Shown here: one piece after another, positions 31,853 to 43,189 of the stretch
Layout of the letters: each line of letters opens with the position of its first letter
Position numbering within the stretch: the first letter of the stretch is position 1
Assembly (NCBI GenBank): GCA_003996215.1
Contig: QJPP01007235.1
Span: 1,550,001 to 1,614,000 of the forward strand
DNA: 64,000 nt
Reading direction: 5' to 3'
Source of the DNA: Jaltomata sinuosa
Taxonomy: Eukaryota; Streptophyta; Magnoliopsida; Solanales; Solanaceae
Notes under the pieces: model-generated
What the model was told of the DNA's origin: nothing
The model's database searches: none
The model's input: the letters and a program-made list of their open reading frames with translations, nothing else
Made by a program: the position numbers and the translations under genes

Positions 31853-33840
31853 TGATTATTTTTTTCTAACATTATATTATTGCCTATTAGAAAAAGAGAA
31901 GATGAAAAAATAAAATTAAGTACCTAAGTGGCGATGTTTTCATAATTTTTACTTTAAATTATTTATAAAAATTTAAAAATAATTTTAATTTATATTCATA
32001 TTCAAATACAATTTTAATCTTCAAATATCATTGTTAACTTGAATATAGATATTACTCCTTTTTTTAAAATTTTGCAATTTTCATGTTCGACCGTCCACTA
32101 AAAAATGAGAACTAGAGAAGAAAGTTTTCTTTTTCTTCAAAAAAGTAGTTTTGGGGGGGAAAAATTAAATGTAACATTTGTTAATTAAATAGAAGAAAAC
32201 TCACGTTTCACAACATGCAAAATAAATATATTGGGTTAAAAATCTTAGTCAATATCTCTTATCTGTTTTACTATGCATAAATGTGCAAGTGATCATTCAT
32301 TCATTATGCATAATTTTAAAATAATTACAACGCATAAATTTTAGGTTTGTGTTCAATATAACAAAATATTAATGAATCTAGTGAGATTAATATGGTCTGG
32401 ATCAGAATAAAAATGTATTTGTTTTTCTATAAACCTCAATTTAAATGAAATTCATTACAAACATTCACGTTTTGTGTAAAGCATGAATATTAAAAAATAA
32501 TTTAGAGATAGAAAATGATGCACGAACTTGTGAACTTAAAATTTAGTATAATAATGGTTAAATACATGGAAAAATGACAAAAACATACATTTCATTCCAC
32601 ACTAGTATAACATTTGAAGACTTAATTGATGTGTAACCCAAAAATAATTTGGTTTAATTATAATTGCATATAATTTTTGAGGTCCCTTTTCAAACATATT
32701 CTATATATATTTGACTTAGTTATTTTTCACATATCAAGTAATTATTTTATATACCAATATGAAACATAATATTTTTATCTTTTTTATCATTCATTCAACA
32801 ATATATATAGATCAAAGATAATCAAGATGTCTATTTTAGAAAATAAACTAGTTAGGTTTCTATTACATGTATAATGCTACTATTTTTACATAAAAAGGAT
32901 ATTTTAAAATTTGTTTATCATGAAATCATGATCAAATTACAAATCTTTTATATTTATAGAAAAACTTTCATTTATGGTACTTTAAATTTTTTTTGTTTCA
33001 ACATCTTCGGAATATCATTTTATCAGTGTTACATAAATTTCATACATCTCCATGACATTATACGAGTTGAGACTTGCATAATTGTAGTAACATGATGTTG
33101 TAAGAAAATAATTGTAAGGTTTTTTCACATTGATCGCGTATATTTTATATATCATCAGTTAAGTTTAATTGTAACAACTATTTCTCATATCAAATAGAAA
33201 TATAGAAACCTTAATGAAAGTTTCATCACCATTGGCTGTTTTTTCTGAAAAAAATCTTTACATATTACCCGATGAAAGTTAGGGATGGCAATGGAACAAA
33301 TGGGTGTCAGACGAGTTTAAGGCTATGCAGGACGATGCGAAACGGGTCAAAGTCTTAGGTTTCACCTTTCCAGCGTTGCACAAGACAACAACAAATTACC
33401 CAACTCAATTACAAGTTCAAGAATATAGATACATACTTAACATATATGGATAGTTAAGGTAGTAGACAAGAATATATAACCATTTTCTTCTGAGCTATAC
33501 ATATGATCATCTTAAGGAAAGGAAGACATCTAATTCCTAGTGTCATTGATTCATCAAGTGAACTTTTTTTTCATTAATTAGTGAACCCAATCAACACACC
33601 AACGAGCATAGGAAAAGCATAACACAATCAGATATATCAAAACAATTGGAATCAAGGAAAAATCAGGGAATACTGGTGCAAATAATTTCAAAACAAAAGG
33701 ACACGAGAACAACAAATCGAATACTTTTTATATGAAGAACATTTTCATTGGATAAATTTTTCAATCATAAAAATCTCTATATATATCAAGAACCTCGATT
33801 TGTATAAGGGACTACAGGACCTAATTTTTCTATACTAATA
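31853..33840. other. Spacer of the H2A tandem array (unit 1)
   Basis: Very AT-rich. Blocks such as agagaagaaagttttcttttt and gaagacttaattgatgtgta recur at about 35105 and 35530 in unit 2, and the first also in unit 3. No coding sequence is supported; 32874-33095 is an AT-rich chance frame. Confidence 0.6.
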
Positions 33841-33874
33841 AAAGCAGGAAATAGCCTGATGCAAGATCATCAGT

Positions 33875-34378
33875 CTACTCCTCCTCATCAGCAGCAGCAG
33901 CAACATCAACAGCCGTCTTTGAGGAGCTATCAGACTTTCGATTAGGCAACAGTTGGTTGTGAATGTTTGGTATAACACCGCCATCAGCGATGGTCACATT
34001 GCCAAGCAACTTGCTTAGCTCTTCATCAGTCCTCACAGCCAACTGAATGTGCCTTGGCACAATCCTTGACTTCTTGTTATCCCTTGCCGCATTTCCAGCC
34101 AATTCTAGCACCTACACATGTAAAATTCAATATTCACAAAACCTAAAAACTTGAGATATATTTATATATAAAAAGAGTTGGTGAAATTTGTTTACCTCGG
34201 CAGCAAGGTACTCAAGGACAGCAGCAAGGAAGATCGGAGCTGCAGCACCGACACGCTGGGCATACTTTCCCGCTTTGAGGAAACGAGAGATACGACCAAC
34301 TGGAAATTGGAGACCTGCTTTGCTGCTCCGGGACTTGGACTTTTTTGAACCAGCAAGGATTTTTCCTTTACCAGCCAT
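33875..34378 (-). CDS. Histone H2A, copy 2 (diverged, one intron)
   Basis: Exons 34378-34196 and 34111-33875 (minus), with an 84-bp GT/AG intron at the same position as in copy 1, give 139 residues. The N-terminus MAGKGKILAGSKKSKSR is three residues shorter than in copy 1. The core is kept (AGLQFPVGRISRFLKAGKYA, EYLAAE/VLELAGNA, TDEELSKLLG, VIPNIHNQLLP), with several conservative changes such as AAAPIF for GAGAPVY. The tail is Ser/Ala/Glu-rich and ends AAAADEEE. No SQEF motif. The frame is open and the docking domain complete, so it probably encodes a working H2A variant. Its promoter lacks the intact octamer (catgaggatt in place of cacgcggatt). Confidence 0.93.
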
Positions 34379-34619
34379 TGTTCTTTTCACTGCAAAAAAC
34401 AAGTTTTTCTTTGGAACAAGAAAGAAATGATGTAGAAGAACTGAATTGCTCTCTGTATGTGAGCTCCTAAAGCATTTTGGTCATGGTATTTTATAGCCCA
34501 CAGAGGTTATAACCCAGCCAATGAGAGAGAAACATGAGGATTGAGATTGTACACCGTTGGATGAAGAGCATATCAACGGTGGATAAAGATGTTGACACAT
34601 TAATACCAGATGCTGACAC

Positions 34620-36040
34620 ATTTATGCTTCAAGGATTATGATGAGTTGGTCAACTTTCATAAAAGGACTAAGATGCGACATATTTTAATTGGTTACCTTA
34701 TCTATGTCACGAGCCATTGAGAACCTATAAAAAAAAATTAATTTAAATTAAATGTGTCTAATAAAAATATTTTATCATGTTTCGATATTCGATTGGAACA
34801 AATAAGAGTTCGAATATCTAAATGTAATTTACTGACAAGATTGAGGGATTGTCTATATATGAATTTTATTTTTTTCTAACATTGCCTATTAAGAAAACAA
34901 AGGATGAAAAAGAAGAGAAAAAAATTAAGTGCTTGTTTGACCATGTTTTCACAATTTTCACTCCAAGTCACTCACAAAAGTTTTAAAATAATTTTAATTT
35001 ATATTTATATTCAAACGTAACTTCAACCTTTTAATATCATTTTTAATTTAAAAGTGAATATTACATTTTTTTCAAATTTCATATTTTTCTTATTCAAATG
35101 CCCGCAACTAGAGAAGAAAGTTTTCTTTTTTTTCCTAAATGTACTTTCGGAAAGAAAAATTAAATGCAACACTTGTTAATTAGATTGAGAAAAGTCACAT
35201 TTGACAACATGCAAAATTAATATGTCGGATTAATATATCTTAGTCAATAACTCTTATTTGTTTTACTATGCCTAATGTGTAAGTGATTCATTCGTCGCAT
35301 AATCTCAAAATAATCGTAACGTATAAATGTAATTTTGTGTTCAACAATAATTATAACGTATTAAAAAGTTCATTACAAACACTCACATTTTATGGATACC
35401 ATGAATATTCAGAGAACATTTTAGAGATAGAAAACGATGCATAAACTCGTGAACATAAATATATAACAATGATTAATCACGTTGAAAAATGATAAAAACA
35501 TCAATTTCGTTCTACACTAGTATAACATTTGAAGACTTAATTGATGTGTATTTCAAAAATAATTTTGTTTAATTATAATTGAATATAATTTTTGAGATCT
35601 CTTTTCAAACATGTTCTATATTTGACTTAATTATTGTTCACATGTCAAGTAATTATTTTATATACCCATATAGAACTTATTATACTTTTACCTTTTTTAT
35701 CATTCATCCAAACAATATAGATCAAAGATAATCAAGATGCGTATTTTAGAAGATAAATTAGTTAGGTTCCTATTACATATACAATTCATAGATTTACTTT
35801 TCATTTGTTTAACTCTCACAATGCTAACACGTTGGAATTTAATAATGACCAAGGTGTCGTATAAAATATCAAATTATACTTGTTTGAAAATTGTTATTCG
35901 ACAGATATGGTGAAATCTGAAGGTGTTATATATAAGAGTGTTCTTACACGAAGAAGAGTTACATTCACTAAATTTTTCAATCATTAAGATTTCTATAGAT
36001 AAAAGGAGATACTGAAATCGATGTTTCATTAATAAAGCTA
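34620..36040. other. Spacer of the H2A tandem array (unit 2)
   Basis: The stretch is homologous by eye to the unit 1 and unit 3 spacers (gaagaaagttttctttttt, aatgcaacacttgttaatta, cacatttgacaacatgcaaaa). Partial MITE remnants occur at 34672-34865. No gene. Confidence 0.6.
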
Positions 36041-36067
36041 ATAATGGTCTGATGCAAGATCATCACT

Positions 36068-36521
36068 CTACTCCTCCTCGTCGTCATCAGCAGCAACAAC
36101 TTTTGAAATTATTACATCGCCAAGTAACTTATTGAGCTCCTCATCATTCCTAACAGTCAATTGAATGTTCCTTGGCATAATCCTTATCCTCTTGTTATCC
36201 TTCGCCACATTTCCAGCTATTTCTAGCACCTACACATATAAAATTTAGTAATCACAAACCCTAAAAACACTTTAAAACTTGAGACATCAAATAAAAAAGA
36301 ATGAAAAGTTGGTGAAATTTATTTACCTCAGCAGCAAGGTACTCAAGGACACCAGCAAGGTAAACAGGAGCACCAGCGTCGACACGTTGGGCATACTTTC
36401 CAACTTTAAGAAAATGAGCGTTACGGCCAACAGGGAATTGGAGACCGACTTTGCTGCTTCGTGATTGAGACTTCTTTGCAGAAGAAGCTCCGGAACCAAG
36501 GGTTTTACCTCTTCCAGCCAT
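36068..36521 (-). CDS. Histone H2A, copy 3: truncated docking domain (possible pseudogene or short variant)
   Basis: Exons 36521-36327 and 36229-36068 (minus), intron 97 bp with GT/AG, give an open frame of 118 residues. Exon 1 is H2A-like but with unusual changes: GRNAHFLKVGKYAQRVDAG, where other copies have GRIARFLKAGKYAQRVGAG. Exon 2 starts VLEIAGNVAKDNKRIRIMPR, keeps NDEELNKLLGDV, then skips directly to ISKVVAADDDEEE. The segment with the docking helix and NIHNLLLP is deleted in frame (about 20-25 codons). The substitutions at conserved core positions and the eroded promoter suggest decay. Yet the frame and splice sites are all intact, so a short H2A cannot be excluded. Confidence 0.75.
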
Positions 36522-36793
36522 TGTTCTTATGATCACTACAAAAAACAACAAGAAAATTTGCTTTTTTGATAGTGAAGTAGCAGAATTGAATTGCTCTTCT
36601 GTATGTGAGTGTGTAAAGCAATTCAGTTGTGGTGCTTTTATAGCACAAAGGTGTTATAACCCAGCCAATGAGAGAGAATCAACGATGGATAAAGATAGTG
36701 ACACATGCTAACACATTTAAACTGTTTCAAAAATAATGATGAGTTTTAGATTTGTACAAAAGACTTTTTATGGACAATTTTACCCTTGATAGT

Positions 36794-37225
36794 TGGCCTA
36801 ATAGCCCTTTAAATTTGTCATTAAATATTATTAGGCACTTGAATTATTGTTTATTTTATTTATTTACCTGAATATATGATAAAATATTTATATTAGACAC
36901 TTTCAATTTAAATTTTGAAAATTATTTTTGCACATGATTTCAAATACCTATTGCATATGAATTAGTCTTAATGCACCCTAAAACTTCAAGTATATTCAAA
37001 TTGAGAATGATGTGTATAATTAGAGGAGATAATATATTTTAAATTGTTAGCTTATCTATGTCATGAGTAATTGAGAATACGCACGAAAAAATTCAAAGTT
37101 TGAATTGAAAATGTCTAATAGAAACACCTTATCAAATGTTTAGGTGTTCAATGAGAGCAAACAGTAATTTGAGTATTTAAATAACATTACAGATAAGTTT
37201 AAAGGATTGTTTATATATTAAATCT
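36794..37225. mobile_element. MITE-like element in the H2A spacer (unit 3)
   Basis: The left end ggcctaatagccctttaaatttg and the inverted right end (aagtttaaaggattgtttata, tattaaatc) parallel the element at 31361-31852. Its matching position behind each H2A copy means it was present before the array was duplicated. Confidence 0.55.
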
Positions 37226-37940
37226 TGTTTTTTTCTAACATTATGTTATTTTCTATTTAGGAAAAGAGAGGGTGAAAAAATAAAATTAAATGTATGTTTG
37301 ACCATATTTTCATAATCTTCACTCCAAATCACTCTAAAGAATTCAAAAATAATTTTAATTAAAATTTATGTCCAAACATAACTTCAATCATCAAATATCA
37401 TTTTAACTTGAAATCAAATACTATTTTTTTTTCAAATTTCACAATTTTCATGTCGAAACGCCCTAAAATGAGAACTATAGAAGAATTTTTTTCTTTTTTC
37501 TAAAATGTACTTTCGGGAAAAAAATTAAATGCAACACTTGTTAATTAAATTAAAAAAAACTCACATTTGACAATATGCGAAATAAATACATCGGGTTAAA
37601 ATATCTTAGTCAATAACTCTACTTATTTTTATCATTCATAAATGAGTAGGTAATTCTTGGTACGCATAATTTAAATTATTAATGAATCATAGTGAGATTA
37701 ATATATATGGTTTTGGATAAGAATAAAAATGTATTTATTCTTTTATAAACTTCAACTTAAATAAAGTTCAATACAAACATTATACTTTATTAAGGTTACT
37801 CAAATTTCATACACCATAATTGTATATGAGTTGAGATTTATGTAACCCTAATAAGATGATGTTATAAGAGAAAATATTTGTAAAGTTTTTCATATTAACC
37901 ACGTATATTTTTATATCGAACTTTTGAAAGTTTGATTTTT

Positions 37941-38141
37941 AGAGCCTGTTTGGTTAGACTTATTTTAAGCTAATTTTTTTAAGTTAAAATCTCAGCTTTT
38001 AGCTTTTAGCTGTTTTTTGCTATTTTGACTTAAAATTAAGTGTCCAGAAGCACTTTTTTACCTTACTCAAACACTATAAAACAACTTAAAATCTATTTTA
38101 ACTTAAAAAACACTTAAAATAAGTCAATCCAAACGGGCTCT
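37941..38141. mobile_element. hAT-like MITE, about 200 bp
   Basis: The ends agagcctgtttggttagact and aagtcaatccaaacgggctct are inverted repeats extending inward (cttattttaag / cttaaaataag). The interior is an AT-rich run of ctcagcttttagc-type text. No clear 8-bp target duplication was found. Confidence 0.75.
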
Positions 38142-38284
38142 TAATATCTACTCTATTTATTGATTACTAAAGCTGGAAATTTAAAAATACCGAATCAAAT
38201 ACAAAATGCCCACCCCTAAAGATCTCGTGTCTGGCTTTTGTATGTGGTACAACTGGCATGTCAAATATTTACTTATCATATGCG

Positions 38285-38335
38285 AATAATAATAATAACA
38301 ACAACAACAACAATAATAATAATAATAATAATAAC

Positions 38336-38377
<42 letters not shown>
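38285..38377 (+). repeat. (AAT)n/(AAC)n microsatellite
   Basis: About 30 trinucleotide units of aat with interspersed aac. Likely polymorphic. No gene nearby. Confidence 0.95.
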
Positions 38378-39873
38378 CCCAAGCACCTAAGTATATCCTC
38401 TAATCATATCATAGCTAATTGATCTAACCAAATTCACCAAGAATTCAAGTTTGAGAATTTTGGTTATTTATTTATCTTTAAATTTGTGGATATGTGAATT
38501 ATTTATTATATATATGAGTAATATTAACGAGTGACTTGAATATTTTAATTGACTTGTGACGCCAAATTTATAATGCTAGGACTTGGCAATAAAAATCTAA
38601 CTTCTATGTATAATTTTTTTAAGAGCTAGCATGTTAAATATTGAACAAATTATAAACATATTTTGTCAAAATATTTTTTTCGTCAATACATCAAAATTTA
38701 TCATACTGCAATTTAATTTATTGTACCAGTCCAATAGAAGAAGGACAATCTTCCACCTTTTGTAATTCTCTTTTGGTTGATGGAATGAAAAGTTAGGAGT
38801 CTGCCTAACCCCCCACCATTAAGGTTGCTTAAATTAAATAATAATAAAATTATATTTGTTAGAAAATTAAAATGTTATTCAAATTATGCATGGAGTTCCA
38901 AATAATTACTAGATCATTCAGACAAGTAGCTTTTGCCAAGCATGAAATCACCCTTGAGTGTACTTTTTGTTTGGTTGGGTGTACTTTTTTTTTCCACCAA
39001 TGTTTAAGAAATTCAATTTGAAATCTTTCTTAGATGCATGCCAAAGAAAGCAAATGTGTTTCTAAATAGGTCTTTTAAATATACGTAGACACTATCCCTA
39101 TAAATTATATTACATTATTGGCAAGTACGTCATGAAAAAAAATGCATGCAATACGTGTTTTGTATTTTTTTTTATAGAGTTTATAGATATTTATCACATA
39201 ATTATAATTAAATAATATATATTTTCAAGTTAATTTACATATACTTTTTAAAATTAAATTGCATATTTTGATATCAATAAATGTCATAGTAGAATGATAA
39301 CACATTAATAACCTCTTATTCCTATTTCTATGAACCTAAAAAATCCAGATAGCTATTTCGTCTAGACAAATATGAAGGTCTTAGAAGAGGGCGCGCTCTC
39401 TCCCCCTCTATCTATATATATATATATATATATTCATTTGTGAAAAAATATCTGCATCTATGTGAAATATGTATGTAAAAATGACAAATATCCTCTAAAT
39501 ATTTGTGTTGGGCATGACCCTTGCATAAATTTTTATGGGGAAGTGTACAAATAGCTATTTTTAGGATTTCTATTTAAAAAATAGACGACAACTTGAATGT
39601 TCAGTTGTTTGAAAATTAAATTCAAATTCATAAGATTGAAGTTTAAAATTGCACATTTAAATTTTATAGTTTCAAACTTCAGTAATATTAATCTGAAATC
39701 AAGCAAGCCTGATTGCAGACCAGTATATCTAATTTTGAACTTTATTTACAAAACAAAAGACTTGTACTCCTAGGTGAAAAATGTGTACCTTGAAAGAAGT
39801 ATAAGAATGAATCTTGTGTATATTAATGTCTGATTGGGCTAGTTATAATTTACCATCATTGGCTAAGCTCTTA

Positions 39874-40134
39874 TACTTTCTCCGTTTTAATTTGTTTGTC
39901 GTTCTTTCCTTGTTAGTCCATTTAAAAAATGAATATTTCTTTTCTTTTCTGGTAACTCTTTAATTTCAACTTTCCGCATGACATATTTAAGAGTTAAGAC
40001 CATAAAATTAAAGGATATTTTGGTATATTCTACATATATTTAGTTTAAAATCATAATATTCGAAAGTCATCTTTACTTTCTTAAAACTTTGTGTCAAATT
40101 AAAACTAGACAAATAAATTAAAACGAAGAGAGTA
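39874..40134. mobile_element. Stowaway-like MITE
   Basis: tactttctccgttttaatttg at the left is the inverse of aaattaaaacgaagagagta at the right, with few mismatches. TA flanks at both ends fit the Stowaway target. Confidence 0.75.
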
Positions 40135-40349
40135 ATTTTTAAAAATTAAATATATTTTAAGCATGCAATCATAGGGGAGTAACTACCTGGTGACGTTCCT
40201 ACTATTTTTACAGTTGGGCTTTGTGTATGGGAAAATTACATGGCATGACCACTCGGGCAAAGTAATTCCATCAAAAATAGTCTTTTCAAAATAATGTCAT
40301 TATATATTCACTCAGCTATTTAAATTTCATGCGCTGGTCATGTATAAAA

Positions 40350-40545
40350 TATGTATCGAACCTGTATAATTATTGTATAGGATAAGCATCGGTATAAGAT
40401 TTCTATAGAAACTGTATAAGATATGTATAGAACATGTATAATTGTTGTATAAAATATGTATAGGATATATATAGAAACTGTATAATTATTATATATAAGA
40501 TGTGTATAAAAATTGTATCATTGTTGTATAGAATATGTATCTTGC
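40350..40545 (+). repeat. Degenerate tandem repeat of gtataa/tgtatag words
   Basis: Units such as gtataagatatgtatagaac and gtataattgttgtataaaat alternate several times with a period near 50 bp. The flanks cagttgggc (40212) and gcccaacta (40555) are inverted, so the repeat may be the interior of a MITE. Confidence 0.6.
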
Positions 40546-42411
40546 ATTTTGTAGGCCCAACTACTAAAATATTTTATGTTGGAGTTTGCATTTATAGCCC
40601 AACAGAAAAACGGACCTACGTTTAAATTATTAGGAATTTTCATAAATATACTCACATTATACCGTGCAAGACATGAAAAATCAAAATCTTACTTCTCATT
40701 CTTTACTAAAAATAGTTTATTCATAATTATGAAGAGATTTTCATGTGATACAAAAAAAAAAAATTAAAATTAAAAGGAGTACTAAATCAGAATAATTTAA
40801 TCAAATTATTCTCTACTTAATATTTTTTTTGTTAAGAGCGTGGAGTACTATACTACTATCTATTTCATGTAAAGAGGGACCTAAATCAAAAGTTTTGCAT
40901 AGAAAAATGGGGTTCAAATGTAATGATAAGCTCTTCTTTTAATTTTCAAGCTTTACCTGTTTTTATCTTTGGAATTCGAAGCTAATTATTGTTTTCCCAC
41001 ATCTCGCCATTTAATGGCGGGGAGGATATGTAATAACCTTAAAAAAAATTAAAAAAAATTGTGTGTGATTATTTATTGCACCTAAAAGAGAAAAGGTACA
41101 ACATTCTATAGCACAGTCACATTAATTTCCCTAGACTTATGCTTGGGAATTTACCATAATAGAGCATAGAAAAGGAAATATCTTTTATATAAATATTTAT
41201 TCTTTTTTTAAAAAAAAACAGTTTGGTCCATACAATTGTTATAATACTCCTTTCGTTGTCATTTTTATTTGTCCGTCCATTTTTACTTGTTCAATTTAGA
41301 TAATTATTTTTTAAAATTATTTTAAGTAGTATTGTGTTGTAAAAGTTTATCATATTAACTACTCAATATTGATAATATTGGCCGTCAATCTAATGCAATC
41401 TTCTTCTTTATATGAGCTCAATATTGATAATATGAGCAAGCTCACGCGAAGTTATTCATATCTTATTAATTACTTATTTATGAATTCAAATTTATAACAT
41501 AAATATATATTATGGTTTTTTATCTGGTGTCCTGTGTCCGTATTAGAGTTCGACTAATTCAGATTCGCGCCGCGTGAGCCTCATTCGGGGGAAGTACTTC
41601 TTACCAAGGATTTTTTCACACCCAAAGCTCGAACCTGAGACCTCTAATTAAGGGAAAAACAACACATCAATTACACTACATCCTTTGGTTGATTAAAAAT
41701 ACTGTCTATTCGTGTTGAATTTTCTAAAAACTACTATTTTTTCAATGCAAAATAATACTAGTACTTCTATATTTTAAAAAAAATCGACATGGGTACGAAC
41801 AATAAAACCGTGGGGCTTGTAATGTTTGGTCTACTTTTACCTTTAACATGCAACAATGGACATAAGTACATTATAAGAGAACTTACCATTAACATGAAAA
41901 TTAGTTGTTGGATTCATTAAAATAGGAAAAAAATAATTCATTGATACTTGTGATATTATTAATTACAAAAAATATTTTATTCATCTATGATATAGTACTA
42001 GTGTCATTCAATTCAAATGTGATTTTCATTCAATTCAAAAATATGAGGTGAAGAGTGAGGTGAATGAGACTGTGACTCTTCTTAAGTGTCAGAGTAAATT
42101 TCAATTTTTAGTCTTGTCTTTACTGAATCTTTATACTGTGTGCACCTTTGCTTATGTTACTGTCATTCATTTAATATCACCGAACCAAAATTTTAAAAGC
42201 TTCTTAGGTTTCTTGTCTTGTTTTTCTTTAATAATAGAACCCATTAGATTCTTGTTTTTTCATTCAATTGACAATATCCTCTTTTGCCTTCAAGCTTTTT
42301 GCTTCTTCTTCTTGATGGAGTTCTAAGATTTTCTGGGGTGTCTTTAATTTTTGTAAAGTTTTGATTATTTTTTTCTGGGCATTTTGAAGGTTCTTTTGGA
42401 TTTGGTGTTGT

Positions 42412-43056
42412 CTTCTTGAGGGTATTGGGTGTTCATTTTTGTTTTCTGATAGCTAAAAAGAGGCATTTTCCTTATGATAATGTTAGCAAGAATAGAAAAT
42501 CTTCTTGACTGACTTTAATTTGTGAAAAGTTTTAATTTTTCTAGCTTCTTGAGGGTATTGGGTGTTCATTTTTGTTTTCTGATAGCTAAAAAGAGGCATT
42601 TTACTTGGTGATAATGTTAGTCAAGAATAGAAAATCTTCTTGAATGACTTTAGTTTGTGAAAAGTTTTAATTTTTCTAGCTTCTTGAGGGTATTGGGTAT
42701 TAACTTTTGTTTTCTGATAGCTAAAAAGAAGCATTTTACTTAGTGATAATGTTAGCCAAGAATAGAAATCTTCTTGACCAACTTTAATTTGTGAAAAGTT
42801 TTGATTTTTCTAGCTTCTTGTGGGTATTGGGTATTCACTTTTGTTTTCTGATAGCTAAAAAGGAGCATTTTCATAAGGGATAATGTTAGCCAAGAATAGT
42901 AAATCTTCTTGACTGACTTTAATTTGTGAAAAGTTTTAATTTTTCTAGCTTCTTGAGGGTATTGGGTATTCACTTTTGTTTTCTGATAGCTAAAAAGGAG
43001 CATTTTCATAAGGGATAATGTCAGTCAAGAATACAAAATCTTCTTGACTAACTTTT
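42412..43056 (+). repeat. 134-bp tandem repeat, about 4.8 copies, upstream of the zinc-finger gene
   Basis: cttcttgagggtattgggt begins copies at 42412, 42545, 42680, 42814 and 42949 (spacing 133-135 bp). Each contains ttgttttctgatagctaaaa, an aatgttag-caagaata block and cttgactgactttaatttg. Copies differ by few changes, implying recent expansion. The block ends about 10 bp before an upstream ORF and probably lies in the 5'UTR or a leader intron. Confidence 0.9.
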
Positions 43057-43064
43057 TGGGTTTC

Positions 43065-43172
43065 ATGGAGGTAGAACAAGATGATGGCTTTATGAAAAGT
43101 TCAGTTCTTTTAGAAAGTTATCTGACTATAAGTATAGGAAAAGATATAAGTTTGAGTATATTGGAGCTTTGA
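43065..43172 (+). other. Upstream ORF of 35 codons before the zinc-finger CDS
   Basis: ATG at 43065 (context tttcATGG), stop TGA at 43170-43172, peptide beginning MEVEQDDGFMKSSVLLESY. It ends 17 bp before the first main-frame ATG at 43190. It could dampen translation of the main ORF if transcribed with it. Whether the peptide is conserved is unknown. Confidence 0.45.
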
Positions 43173-43189
43173 AAAAGACTTTCTTGAAA

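Larger units (their letters stand above)
38378..42000. other. AT-rich spacer with MITEs and minisatellite
   Basis: A TA dinucleotide run lies at 39412-39432. A SINE remnant on the minus strand is at 41620-41690 (gctcgaacctgagacctctaa = reversed B box). Another Stowaway-like end is near 41250. No gene is supported. Confidence 0.5.

Noticed and set aside
30557..36521. H2A.X or H2A.Z assignment for the histone genes
   Set aside because: No C-terminal SQEF motif and no H2A.Z-type docking sequence; they group with canonical H2A.
38285..38377. CRISPR-like array
   Set aside because: It is an uninterrupted trinucleotide microsatellite in a plant nuclear sequence with no spacers.
43169..43189. Longer start (MKKTFLK) for the zinc-finger gene
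   Set aside because: The codon at 43169 is TTG; the first ATG in frame is 43190.
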